Below are positions 54,847-63,469 of a DNA stretch of 64,000 nucleotides, in pieces. The DNA comes from Phocaeicola faecalis (GTDB lineage Bacteria; Bacteroidota; Bacteroidia; Bacteroidales; Bacteroidaceae). Position numbers and translations under genes: made by a program. Below the pieces are notes generated by a model. That model made no database searches. It was not told the DNA's origin and was given only the letters and a program-made list of their open reading frames with translations. Position 1 is the first letter of the stretch, and every line of letters starts with the position of its first letter. The stretch spans positions 5,223 through 69,222 of the forward strand of contig NZ_JADNRM010000009.1 of NCBI RefSeq assembly GCF_021730445.1, given 5' to 3'.

Positions 54847-54869
54847 TATCTCTTACTAAGAGATGCACT
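54847..54869 (-). repeat. Right inverted repeat of the invertible segment
   Basis: TATCTCTTACTAAGAGATGC then ACT; exact reverse complement of 54668-54690. Confidence 0.85.
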
Positions 54870-54941
54870 GAACACAACCCTTTTTTAAGAGTTTGAAAAA
54901 TGTGTAATTATCTGAAACAGAGACGATAAAAAGAGAGTACA

Positions 54942-55439
54942 ATGGACTACCTGTTCCTACATCGCGACAAGCGCACCTTTACTTCCGAAAGGCAGAAGAA
55001 TCTGCTCTTCCGGGCGGCCCATATCTATTGGGAGCAGAAGTTCGCAACTCACGAAATGGAGAAAGCAAGGAAAGTCGATTGTGAGCTATATAAATATGTA
55101 TTGTACTATTTGGAAGTGCGCCAAGTGTTTCTCGACCCGAAGCTTTCATTGAATAAGCTAAGCGATATGATTGAAACGAACCAGACTTATTTGTCGAACG
55201 TGGTGAACCGCTACTTCGGTTGCCACCTGAAAGATTTGGTGAACACATACCGTGTGGAATATGCCAAGGAACTGCTCCGGTCGGGAGGATGTCCGTTGGA
55301 GGAGCTGCCTCAACGATGCGGATTCCTGTCACGAAGTACGTTTTACACTTCCTTTAAGAAGGTGGCGGGTGTCTCTCCAAAAAGATATATGAAACAAGAA
55401 CAGAGGGCTGTGCCCTCGGAACCGATAGAATATGTATAA
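54942..55439 (+). CDS. AraC-family transcriptional regulator (short)
   Basis: 165 residues. The C-terminal two-thirds is the AraC double helix-turn-helix (LSLNKLSDMIETNQTYLSNV, ELPQRCGFLSRSTFYTSFKK, AGVSPKRYMKQEQ). The N-terminal 60 residues are helical (RQKNLLFRAAHIYWEQKF) and too short for a typical sugar-binding domain. It lies 72 nt after the invertible segment and 42 nt before the S-layer-like gene. Its coupling to the switch suggests it is expressed in the ON phase and regulates the surface protein or further genes. Confidence 0.88.
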   Translation: MDYLFLHRDKRTFTSERQKNLLFRAAHIYWEQKFATHEMEKARKVDCELYKYVLYYLEVRQVFLDPKLSLNKLSDMIETNQTYLSNVVNRYFGCHLKDLVNTYRVEYAKELLRSGGCPLEELPQRCGFLSRSTFYTSFKKVAGVSPKRYMKQEQRAVPSEPIEYV

Positions 55440-55481
55440 CCAATTTTAGTTTTTTAAATTTATAAATTTAAAGTTTTTATT

Positions 55482-58172
55482 ATGAACAAAAAGTTTTTAA
55501 GTGCAATCCTGTTCGGAGCCTTAATGGTTACCTCGACAGGAACATTTGTGTCTTGTAAAGACTACGATGATGACATCGATAACTTACAGGAACAAATTGA
55601 CAAACTAGCGACCAAAGAAGATATGGAAGCTAAATTGTCTCAGATGCAGACAGCTATTGATGCTGCAAAATCAACTGCCGCAGATGCTTTGAAAAAGGCC
55701 GAAGCTGCCGGCAATGCTGATGAAATTGCTGCATTGGAAGAACGTATCTCTAAGTTGGAAAAAGCTACTATCGATGTAGAAGCATTGAAGAAAGAACTGA
55801 AAGATGCTGTAAACGAAGATATTACTGCTTTCCGCACAGAAATGCAAGATTTAATCAAGGAAGTAGAAGGTCTTGTAGGTAAAATCGCAGACATGGTTAC
55901 TAGTGTAGAACTAGTAAAATCATTTGCTATTGATTCTGAAACAGGATTCAATCCTATTTCATTAAGTACTGCTATCGAAAAAGACAACGAATTCAGCAAA
56001 GACATTGCAGGAAAGATTACCTTTACAAAGGGGAATGAAGTACAGACTCCGGGTCAATTCCTGGTTCGCGTATCTCCGACCAACGCTGTTCTGACTGCTG
56101 ATATGATTTCGCTGGTAAACAGCCAAGGCGAAAACTTGGATGAAATTCTGGAAGTGGTAAAAGTTGAAAAGTCTGACGTGCTGTTGAGCCGCGCTGCTAA
56201 CGAAAGTGGCTTGTGGAACGTAACTGTCCAACTAAAGAACTATGGTGACGGAAAAGCATTCGCTGCTGCCACTACAACAGAGAAAGGCACAAAACAAATC
56301 TTGTTTGCTGCCCAGGTAAACAATACACTATCTACTTCTGACGTAAGATATGTAACTTCTTCTTACGACTTGACTTTAGGTTGGGAAGCATTCAAAGCTG
56401 CCAACAAACTAAACTATTTCGTTGACGCTGAAAACATCAAGAACGTAAACAACCGTTACAATGCAAGCAGTAAGTCTTTGAAAGAAACAACTGCTAAAAT
56501 TACATATAAAGAATTAGTTTGGTCTGATGCTGCTGCTGTTGCAGGTAATGATAAAAACACAACTCTAGGTGATAACCGTTCTTCACAGAATGTATATCCC
56601 GCTGTACAAGGACAAGCTTTAAAAATTGCTCTGTCTTCTTCTGACGATAAAGTAGTTGCTCCTACAAATATCAGAGCTATCTACGTTGTATTGGATAAGC
56701 AGAATGCTGTTGAATCAGCTCCGTCAGAATTGAACGCATGGAACAGCTATACTTATACAGGTTTGAACACCGTAGTTGAAGGAACTTCTACAGAAATTAC
56801 GATTGACAGCAAATCAGCTATCAACGATATCATCGGTTTCCGTGTATTCGCTGTTAACTATGATGGTACTTTGGTTGACCCGGACGGTAAAGCATTCTAT
56901 GTGAAGATAGGAGATAAAGCTACAGCTTGGGATGCAGTCAACACAACTGTCGTTCCTTCTTCTGATGCCTCTATTCTTGTAGATATGACTCAATCAGCAA
57001 AAGAAACTATCAAGTTGAGCGCATTAGCCAAACCGTTCTCTGCAACATGGACTACAGATAAGATTGAAGCATTAGGTAACTCACCTGTATTTACTGCATA
57101 CTTTGAAGATGCTGCCGGTCATGTAATCTATGACACTAAAAACTTAATGCAAGCTACTCTTGAAAGAATTGATTTCACTAAAGTAGTTAAAGTATATACA
57201 AGACCTAACGGTACAAAATGGTCTATGTACGAAGATGAAAAGACTTATTCCGGTACATTGACTATTAAGAACGAAGATGGCTTCGTATTAGCTACATTGA
57301 ATGTAACAATGACTAAAGAGTTACCAACAGAATTGCCTGCAGGATTCTCATTCAAAGACAAACAAGTGATTGATGGTGTTTACAATTGCTATCTGATTGC
57401 TAATAACTGGAAGGCTGAACAAGCAGTCAATGGTACTATGCCTATCGAAAACTTCATCAACTTCGGTGACGGTGTTAAGTCTCAATATCAAGTAGTATTG
57501 GCAGAATCTCAGAGAAATGCTAATGATGCACTCGAATCGCAGACTAAGAAAGGCAATGAATCGATTGATGTACAAACCGAATTCATTGACAACAAAACAG
57601 AGCATGCTACAGTAGTTTCTTATAACTATGGAGAAATATCTTCTAAGAAAGATGAAAAAGGTAATTATATTCCTGTAGTCATTAAAGCTGCTGAAATCAA
57701 AACAGTTTATTGCTGCTTCTACAAGAAAGAAATTCACACTTGGAATTGGGCAACTAACGACCAAGTAGGCAAAATTTCAATTGATGGAACGGAAATTAAT
57801 TATGCAGAGAAAAAAGATGGTAAATACGTAAACGCATTGCCTTCTACCACTCTGACTTACGGCAGCAATTCTGAAATAGCATACAACAACTTTATTTTTG
57901 GTCAGAATACTATTGATGGAACATTCTCTAAACTGTTGAGCGCTCCTTACGAAGAAAGTTTGATTGTTAAGAGTGCTAAATTAGTTTCTGATGCAACTCA
58001 AAAAGAAGACTACTTCTCAGTAAGCACTGACTTGAAGTTCACAGCAATCAAGACAGATCTTGGTTCTAATCCGAAGGAAAATGTACCTTCTACATTGACT
58101 GTAACTTGTGTTGATTCTTACGGACACGAAGTTGTCATCTCATTGAAGATGACTGTTGCTCCTCGTAAGTAA
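55482..58172 (+). CDS. Large coiled-coil surface lipoprotein, S-layer (BT1927-like) family suspected
   Basis: 896 residues. The lipoprotein signal ends at Cys25 (STGTFVSC) followed by KDYDDDID, an acidic stretch like the Bacteroidetes surface-export signal. Residues about 30-145 are a Lys/Glu-rich coiled coil (LQEQIDKLATKEDMEAKL, KKELKDAVNEDITAF); the rest is a series of beta-rich repeats ending in an Ig-like domain (STLTVTCVDSYGHEVVISLK). Codon use is even and highly expressed in style. The plan and the invertible promoter upstream match the phase-variable S-layer lipoproteins described in B. thetaiotaomicron, but I could not compare sequences. Confidence 0.8.
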   Translation: MNKKFLSAILFGALMVTSTGTFVSCKDYDDDIDNLQEQIDKLATKEDMEAKLSQMQTAIDAAKSTAADALKKAEAAGNADEIAALEERISKLEKATIDVEALKKELKDAVNEDITAFRTEMQDLIKEVEGLVGKIADMVTSVELVKSFAIDSETGFNPISLSTAIEKDNEFSKDIAGKITFTKGNEVQTPGQFLVRVSPTNAVLTADMISLVNSQGENLDEILEVVKVEKSDVLLSRAANESGLWNVTVQLKNYGDGKAFAAATTTEKGTKQILFAAQVNNTLSTSDVRYVTSSYDLTLGWEAFKAANKLNYFVDAENIKNVNNRYNASSKSLKETTAKITYKELVWSDAAAVAGNDKNTTLGDNRSSQNVYPAVQGQALKIALSSSDDKVVAPTNIRAIYVVLDKQNAVESAPSELNAWNSYTYTGLNTVVEGTSTEITIDSKSAINDIIGFRVFAVNYDGTLVDPDGKAFYVKIGDKATAWDAVNTTVVPSSDASILVDMTQSAKETIKLSALAKPFSATWTTDKIEALGNSPVFTAYFEDAAGHVIYDTKNLMQATLERIDFTKVVKVYTRPNGTKWSMYEDEKTYSGTLTIKNEDGFVLATLNVTMTKELPTELPAGFSFKDKQVIDGVYNCYLIANNWKAEQAVNGTMPIENFINFGDGVKSQYQVVLAESQRNANDALESQTKKGNESIDVQTEFIDNKTEHATVVSYNYGEISSKKDEKGNYIPVVIKAAEIKTVYCCFYKKEIHTWNWATNDQVGKISIDGTEINYAEKKDGKYVNALPSTTLTYGSNSEIAYNNFIFGQNTIDGTFSKLLSAPYEESLIVKSAKLVSDATQKEDYFSVSTDLKFTAIKTDLGSNPKENVPSTLTVTCVDSYGHEVVISLKMTVAPRK

Positions 58173-58208
58173 TTAAAACAACAGTTAATTCAAACTCTAG
58201 AGTAAGTT

Positions 58209-58228
58209 CTCCCTCATGCATGAGGGAG
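58209..58228. repeat. Perfect 20-bp palindrome
   Basis: CTCCCTCATGCATGAGGGAG lies 37 nt after the surface lipoprotein stop. It may be the first of two tandem terminator structures, though it has no T-run of its own. Confidence 0.6.
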
Positions 58229-58258
58229 CTTATATAATAGAAAAACTTTAAAACGAAA

Positions 58259-58289
58259 TCCTCGGCTTGTGATAAGTCGGGGATTTTTT
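58259..58289 (+). terminator. Intrinsic terminator of the surface-lipoprotein operon
   Basis: TCCTCGGCTT pairs with AAGTCGGGGA (two G-U pairs) around GTGAT, followed by TTTTTT. It faces the convergent ATPase gene. Confidence 0.75.
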
Positions 58290-58291
58290 AA

Positions 58292-59845
58292 TTACTCTTC
58301 CACTATCCACTTTTCTATATTTCTTGTTTCCGCACTGAAGTTTACTCCTATTTTAAACAGTTTACGGCCGTCAACTTCAAAAGGTTGTGCATAACGCTTT
58401 TCATTGATTTGTCGCAATGCTTCTTCTGCCGTTCCATCCAGTTTAAACTCCATTACATAAATAAAACAATCTGTCTGTAACACTAAATCCACACGACCCC
58501 TAGCAGTGTGATATTCCACTTTCACATAAAAGCCTACCAGCTTGAAGACAATAAAAAGAACGTTTTGATAATGAAGTTCCAATTCACGCACCATCTCATA
58601 AGGAGTATCTGCAAAGAAACTCTGCAAACGGCGGAAAAAAGAATCATAATCACCGGAACGCACCTCACGAACAAACTTCTGTATTTCAAAGGGAGAATCC
58701 ACTTTATTCACATTGGCATAGAAAGGCAATAAAAAACGAATAAACCCTTCTTCCACCTCACGGTTTGGAAAACCTAAACGGTAAATGCCAAATTCTGAAT
58801 CATATTCTTTAATAGTCAAATATCCGCTTTGATAAATCACCGGAATAGGATTGGTCGATTCTGAATCAATGCTATTCAACACCTGCGCATCCGTTTCTTC
58901 ATGCGCCATCCGTTCCAGGTCATAATGATGTTTTTTCAGTAAAGTCACCAAATAGGTAGGTGTTCCCGTCTCAAACCAATAACTGCCAAATTCCCTCCTC
59001 TTGAAGGCACTAAGCAGACTGAAGGGATTATACATGCCTACAGAATTATGTGTAAAATGATAGCCGTCATAATTCCGTTTCAATTCATCACAAAGTTCAT
59101 CGTAAGAGATGCCCCTCGCAGCAGCAAACACATGAAGCTCTTCCTCCAGATATTCATGTATTTCGTTGTCGCTGACACCGCATATCTCAATAAACTCATT
59201 CCACATGGATATATCATCCAAATTATTCAAATCACTAAAGACACTGACCTTTCCAAATTTCGTTACCCCTGTCAACAAAGCAAACTTGATACAACTGTCC
59301 ATCGTTTTCAGTACTCCATAAAACGGCTTCAGCGTATTCCGATACTTTTCTTGAAGTTCCTTATTTCCAATTGCTTGCAACATCGGTTTATCATATTCAT
59401 CCACAAGAATCACCACTCGCTGTCCCATCTTTTCACAAGCACGTTTCACAACTCCTTTAAACCGCAGAGCCAAAGAAGTTTCAGACGAAGCCGCTCCGTA
59501 AAGGGCTTCCCAATTAGTGAGATAGTCATTTAGAATATCATCCAAATCCTGTGCCGAATCATATTTTGAGATATTAAGGTCAATATGCAGAATAGGATAT
59601 TGCACCCAGTCTTTCTCCAAACCGGCTATGGCCAGGCCGTCAAACAGTTCTTTCTTTCCCTGGAAATAAGCTTCCAACGTAGATATCAAAAGACTCTTTC
59701 CGAAACGGCGCGGACGGCTGAGAAAATAATAACTTCCTGTTTTTACCAACTTATAAATCAAAGCTGTTTTATCAATATAAAGATAGCCGTCATTACGCAG
59801 CTTCTCAAAACTCTGTATTCCGATAGGATATAACTTGTTGCCCAT
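58292..59845 (-). CDS. AAA-ATPase-like protein with PD-(D/E)XK nuclease-fold domain
   Basis: 517 residues, the common Bacteroides orphan family (AAA_9 / DUF1703-type). The N-terminal ATPase shows YLYIDKTALIYKLV, a P-loop-like RPRRFGKSLLISTL, and the Walker-B-like VVILVDEYDKPML; the nuclease-fold end has RGRVDLVLQTDCFIYVMEFK. Role unknown; members are often called ATP-binding proteins and may be selfish or defence-linked. It lies between a terminator and pdxB, with no partners. Confidence 0.93.
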   Translation of the reverse strand: MGNKLYPIGIQSFEKLRNDGYLYIDKTALIYKLVKTGSYYFLSRPRRFGKSLLISTLEAYFQGKKELFDGLAIAGLEKDWVQYPILHIDLNISKYDSAQDLDDILNDYLTNWEALYGAASSETSLALRFKGVVKRACEKMGQRVVILVDEYDKPMLQAIGNKELQEKYRNTLKPFYGVLKTMDSCIKFALLTGVTKFGKVSVFSDLNNLDDISMWNEFIEICGVSDNEIHEYLEEELHVFAAARGISYDELCDELKRNYDGYHFTHNSVGMYNPFSLLSAFKRREFGSYWFETGTPTYLVTLLKKHHYDLERMAHEETDAQVLNSIDSESTNPIPVIYQSGYLTIKEYDSEFGIYRLGFPNREVEEGFIRFLLPFYANVNKVDSPFEIQKFVREVRSGDYDSFFRRLQSFFADTPYEMVRELELHYQNVLFIVFKLVGFYVKVEYHTARGRVDLVLQTDCFIYVMEFKLDGTAEEALRQINEKRYAQPFEVDGRKLFKIGVNFSAETRNIEKWIVEE

Positions 59846-59911
59846 AACTCATTGTTTTAACAGATAACACACAAAGATAAAGAATTCCTTCTCATGTTCA
59901 ACCTTTTACAA

Positions 59912-60928
59912 CTATAAAAGCTCTCTTCTCACCGGATAATTTCCTCTGAACTGTTCAAACTCTTCCGGCCGTTGCTTCAGCCAATCACTATCCCGCTGCG
60001 GATTATAAACCTGTAAGAAAGCTTCCTCTTTATCAGACGACAAAGTCATAGGCGGCATGGCAGGAGGAACAATCTCAAATGAAGCCTCTATATGAAAAAA
60101 ACGACAAACGGCCTCCAGTGCCATACGAGTGGCATTCGCCTTTCCGTCGGCAGAATAACCGGCTATGTGAGGTGTTCCCAAAAACACGGTTTGCAACAGT
60201 TCAAGATTTATATCAGGCTCGTGCTCCCATGTATCGATAATTGCCTCACTGACCTGTCCCGTTTTCAGAGCATTGAGCAGTGCCGGAGTGTCGATGACTT
60301 CTCCGCGACATGTATTTATAATCACAGGACGACGCTGCAATGATGCAAAAAAAGAAGCATCCGCCAAATGAAAGGTCTTATACACCCCGGTGCGGTATAA
60401 AGGAGTATGGAAAGTGATAATATCGCATGCGCGCATCAAAGTCTGCAAATCGACAAAACCCTGTTCACCGCTGTCCTCACGGGGAGGGTCGTTCAGCAAC
60501 ACATTCATCCCCAAAGTCTCAGCCATCCGCCGGATGCGGCTACCCACATGGCCTACCCCCACAATACCCATACACATATTTTCCAGCTTCATTCCGCGCA
60601 ACCGTTTGAGCAGCAGAAGCGAAGCATGTACATATTGCTCCACTCCTCCGGCATTGCAGCCGGGACAGTTGCTCCATGCGATACCTGCCTCACGGCAATA
60701 ATCCACATCGATATGGTCAAAACCAATCGTCGCCGTTGCAATAAATTTCACGGAACTGCCCTCCAGCAATTCACGGTTACAATGGGTGCGTGTACGGACA
60801 ATCAGAACATCGGCATCTTTTACATCCCGAGGCGTAAAAGCAGCACCCGGCAAATATACCACCTCATCGGCTATCTGCCCGACAGCTTCTTTAATATAAG
60901 GGATTTTATTGTCTACAATTACTTTCAT
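59912..60928 (-). CDS. pdxB: Erythronate-4-phosphate dehydrogenase
   Basis: 338 residues; oxidises 4-phosphoerythronate in pyridoxal-phosphate synthesis. It is a D-2-hydroxyacid dehydrogenase: the NAD-binding GIVGVGHVGSRIRRMAETL at about 118-136, catalytic Arg in NTCRGEVIDT, and His in DTWEHEPDINLELL. The C-terminal about 60 residues (DUF3410-like dimerisation) are short. Divergent from the DUF4254 gene. Confidence 0.95.
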   Translation of the reverse strand: MKVIVDNKIPYIKEAVGQIADEVVYLPGAAFTPRDVKDADVLIVRTRTHCNRELLEGSSVKFIATATIGFDHIDVDYCREAGIAWSNCPGCNAGGVEQYVHASLLLLKRLRGMKLENMCMGIVGVGHVGSRIRRMAETLGMNVLLNDPPREDSGEQGFVDLQTLMRACDIITFHTPLYRTGVYKTFHLADASFFASLQRRPVIINTCRGEVIDTPALLNALKTGQVSEAIIDTWEHEPDINLELLQTVFLGTPHIAGYSADGKANATRMALEAVCRFFHIEASFEIVPPAMPPMTLSSDKEEAFLQVYNPQRDSDWLKQRPEEFEQFRGNYPVRRELL

Positions 60929-60952
60929 CTTCTAAAAAAACTAGGATTAGGA

Positions 60953-60960
60953 CAAAGGTA
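60953..60960 (-). promoter_or_regulatory. -7 box of pdxB
   Basis: On the minus strand TACCTTTG matches TAnnTTTG, 24 nt before the ATG. The -33 is not clear. Confidence 0.5.
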
Positions 60961-60980
60961 GACACTTTTACCGAATAATA

Positions 60981-61012
60981 ATTGGTTGATTAGAAAAGTT
61001 TGCATAGATTTG
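60981..61012 (+). promoter_or_regulatory. Promoter of the DUF4254-LPS gene cluster
   Basis: ATTG (60981-60984), 20 nt, then TAGATTTG (61005-61012), 30 nt before the ATG at 61043. Confidence 0.6.
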
Positions 61013-61042
61013 TCTTTCCAATAATTTTAAAACGAACAAGAT

Positions 61043-61648
61043 ATGAGTTTTACAGAACTATGCAAGCCCATTTTTGTACAGTCTATCAATGACTATCACA
61101 AGACAGATAATGTTGATACCCCCATCAACAATCCTTATGAAGTGAAAAGCATCGAGTATTATCTTTATCTGAAAAACTGGATTGACACAGTACAATGGCA
61201 CTTTGAAGACATTATCCGCGACCCGCAGATTGACCCGGTGGAAGCATTGACACTGAAACGCCGTATCGACAAGTCCAATCAAGACCGTACTGATTTGGTG
61301 GAACTGATTGACAGCTATTTCCTTGACAAATATAAAGATGTAACAATACTGCCCGATGCAACGATTAATACCGAAAGTCCTGCATGGGCCATCGACCGCC
61401 TTTCTATTCTTGCACTGAAAATCTATCACATGCGTCAGGAAGTGGAGCGCACTGATGTGTCTCCCGAGCATCACGCACAATGTGAAAAGAAACTGAATAT
61501 CCTGCTTGAACAGCAGAAAGACCTCTCATCCGCCATCGACCAATTGATAGCCGATATCGAAGCGGGCCGCAAGTATATGAAAGTATATAAGCAGATGAAG
61601 ATGTATAACGATCCGGCATTGAACCCTGTTTTGTACGGAAAGAAATAA
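61043..61648 (+). CDS. DUF4254 domain-containing protein
   Basis: 201 residues, cytoplasmic, helical, with the DUF4254 pattern (MSFTELCKPIFVQSIND, LKNWIDTVQWHFEDIIRD, LKRRIDKSNQDRTDLVELID, TINTESPAWAIDRLSILALK). Its function is unknown. It stands at the head of a lipid A/core gene cluster (glycosyltransferase 12 nt downstream), so a link to LPS synthesis is plausible. Confidence 0.93.
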   Translation: MSFTELCKPIFVQSINDYHKTDNVDTPINNPYEVKSIEYYLYLKNWIDTVQWHFEDIIRDPQIDPVEALTLKRRIDKSNQDRTDLVELIDSYFLDKYKDVTILPDATINTESPAWAIDRLSILALKIYHMRQEVERTDVSPEHHAQCEKKLNILLEQQKDLSSAIDQLIADIEAGRKYMKVYKQMKMYNDPALNPVLYGKK

Positions 61649-61659
61649 ATGGTTCCCTC

Positions 61660-62691
61660 ATGGCTAAGATTCTGGTAATTCGTTTTTCAGCAATCGGCGA
61701 TGTGGCAATGACCATTCCGGTGATTTACTCATTCGCCGTCCAGTATCCTCAGCACCAAATTACAGTGCTGAGCCGCAATACGCTTGCGCCCCTGTTCAAC
61801 GGATTACCTCCCAATATCACTTTTCACGGAGTGGATTTAAAGGGAGAACATGCAGGAATCATGGGACTGGAATGGATGTACAAGGATTTGAAGAAAGAGC
61901 ATTTCGATGCCGTAGCGGATTTCCATGATGTATTGCGCAGCAAATATCTGCGGTTGAGATTCAGACTGGCCGGCGTGAAGGTGGCGCATCTGGACAAGGG
62001 ACGCAGTGGAAAAAGGAAACTGGTACGCGTCAAGAACAAAGTGATGGAATGGCAGAAGTCGTCATTCCAACGATATGCCGAAGTCTTCCGAAACATTGGT
62101 TATCCGGTAGAATTAAGTTTCCGGTCACTTTTTGGCAACGGCAAGGGAAGCATTTCGTGCATGCAACTGCTGACGGGCGACAAAGGTACAGACAAATGGA
62201 TTGGAATTGCCCCGTTTGCAGCCCATGTAGGCAAGATATATCCTTTATCCAAACAAGAACAGGTCATCAGTTTACTGTCTGAACGCAAGAATACGAAAAT
62301 CCTGCTGTTCGGAGGAGGAGCTAAAGAGATTGAAGTACTGGCTAAATGGGAACGTCAATACCCCAACGTCATATCCACGGCAGGCAAACTGACACTGAAC
62401 TCGGAATTGGCACTTATGAGCCATCTGGACGTTATGCTGTCTATGGACTCTGCCAATATGCATCTGGCATCATTGGTAAACATTCCGGTGGTCTCCATTT
62501 GGGGAGCCACACATCCATACGCCGGATTTATGGGATGGAAACAATTGCCCGACAATGCCGTACAGGTGGATTTACCGTGCCGTCCCTGTTCCATTTTCGG
62601 AAACAAACCCTGTTGGCGCAAGGACTATGCCTGTCTGCAGGGAGTCACTCCCGAAATGGTGGTGCACCGTATTGAACAGGTTATCGATTAA
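61660..62691 (+). CDS. GT9 family glycosyltransferase (heptosyltransferase-like)
   Basis: 343 residues, GT-B fold like LPS heptosyltransferases. The N-terminus (KILVIRFSAIGDVAMTIPV) carries the conserved FSAIGD, and the C-terminal half shows IGIAPFAAHVGKIYP and LSMDSANMHLASL for nucleotide-sugar binding. It adds a core sugar to lipid A on the cytoplasmic face. The next gene is 22 nt downstream. Confidence 0.93.
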   Translation: MAKILVIRFSAIGDVAMTIPVIYSFAVQYPQHQITVLSRNTLAPLFNGLPPNITFHGVDLKGEHAGIMGLEWMYKDLKKEHFDAVADFHDVLRSKYLRLRFRLAGVKVAHLDKGRSGKRKLVRVKNKVMEWQKSSFQRYAEVFRNIGYPVELSFRSLFGNGKGSISCMQLLTGDKGTDKWIGIAPFAAHVGKIYPLSKQEQVISLLSERKNTKILLFGGGAKEIEVLAKWERQYPNVISTAGKLTLNSELALMSHLDVMLSMDSANMHLASLVNIPVVSIWGATHPYAGFMGWKQLPDNAVQVDLPCRPCSIFGNKPCWRKDYACLQGVTPEMVVHRIEQVID

Positions 62692-62713
62692 AGAAAGAAT
62701 AAACCAACGCTCT

Positions 62714-63463
62714 ATGAAAATAGTAATTCATCCCGATTTTATGCAGACTGCCGATTTTATCAGGCAGCTACCCCAACACTTTGCACAAGAAGGGGAGCTG
62801 TTGTATGAAGGTAGAAATGAAGTCAGACGGTATCGGGTGAAGAACGAATGGTTGGTAGTGAAAAGATATAAGCAGCCCAATATCATTCAACGGATTGTCT
62901 ACACCTTTTTCAAGAAAAGTAAAACGGAACGGGCTTACCTTTTTGCCGGCATATTGCGCCAGAGAGGTTTTGACACCCCGCACGAAGTGGCTTATATTGA
63001 AAAGAAAAGAGGAGGATTGTTTCTCGACGGATATTTTATCTCTACCCAATGCGACTACCCTCCCCTGTCCAAAGTGCTGTGGCAACGCCAGTTCGACAAG
63101 CATGCCGCCGACGAGCTTGCTGCATTTATGGTACGGTTGCACGAAAAAGGAGTGTTACACGGTGATTTGAATCTGACCAATATACTTTATTGTACAGACA
63201 AAGACAGCCATTACCATTTCACCTTAATTGATACCAACCGTTCCAAGTTTAAATCCTCCCTCACCCGAAAGGAGTGTCTGGAGAATCTGAAACGTCTCAC
63301 ACACAGCAAAGCCCTCCTGCGGTATGTGGTGATGCAATATGCTAATTTGAGAGGATGGCCTCCAAGAGAATGTGCTTTGGAAGTATTTCAGTTCCTTCTT
63401 CAGTTCGAACACAAACGACGAAGAAAACGCAGACTCCAGGCATTAATCGGAATAAAAAAGTAA
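62714..63463 (+). CDS. LPS kinase-like protein (Kdo/WaaP family)
   Basis: 249 residues from the ATG at 62714 (MKIVIHPDFMQTADFI); an in-frame extension upstream overlaps the GT9 gene and is rejected. Protein-kinase fold: YRVKNEWLVVKRYKQPN (ATP Lys) and the catalytic loop GVLHGDLNLTNIL near residue 154, followed by FTLIDTNRSKF (the DFG-like Asp). Members phosphorylate core sugars of LPS. The stop precedes the acyltransferase start by 6 nt. Confidence 0.9.
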   Translation: MKIVIHPDFMQTADFIRQLPQHFAQEGELLYEGRNEVRRYRVKNEWLVVKRYKQPNIIQRIVYTFFKKSKTERAYLFAGILRQRGFDTPHEVAYIEKKRGGLFLDGYFISTQCDYPPLSKVLWQRQFDKHAADELAAFMVRLHEKGVLHGDLNLTNILYCTDKDSHYHFTLIDTNRSKFKSSLTRKECLENLKRLTHSKALLRYVVMQYANLRGWPPRECALEVFQFLLQFEHKRRRKRRLQALIGIKK

Positions 63464-63469
63464 CAGACA

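Larger units (their letters stand above)
54668..54869. promoter_or_regulatory. Predicted invertible promoter (inverton), here in the OFF orientation
   Basis: Two perfect 23-bp inverted repeats flank 156 bp (54691-54846). Inside, one consensus Bacteroides promoter points left, away from the AraC-type and S-layer-like genes; inversion would place its -7 box near 54827-54834, reading right through the repeat into 54942 with a leader of about 100 nt. This geometry matches known Bacteroides phase-variable promoters. No recombinase gene is intact in the window, so it would act in trans. Confidence 0.75.

Noticed and set aside
62555..62713. N-terminal extension of the WaaP-like kinase
   Set aside because: It overlaps the end of the GT9 gene out of frame; the ATG at 62714 gives a normal start.
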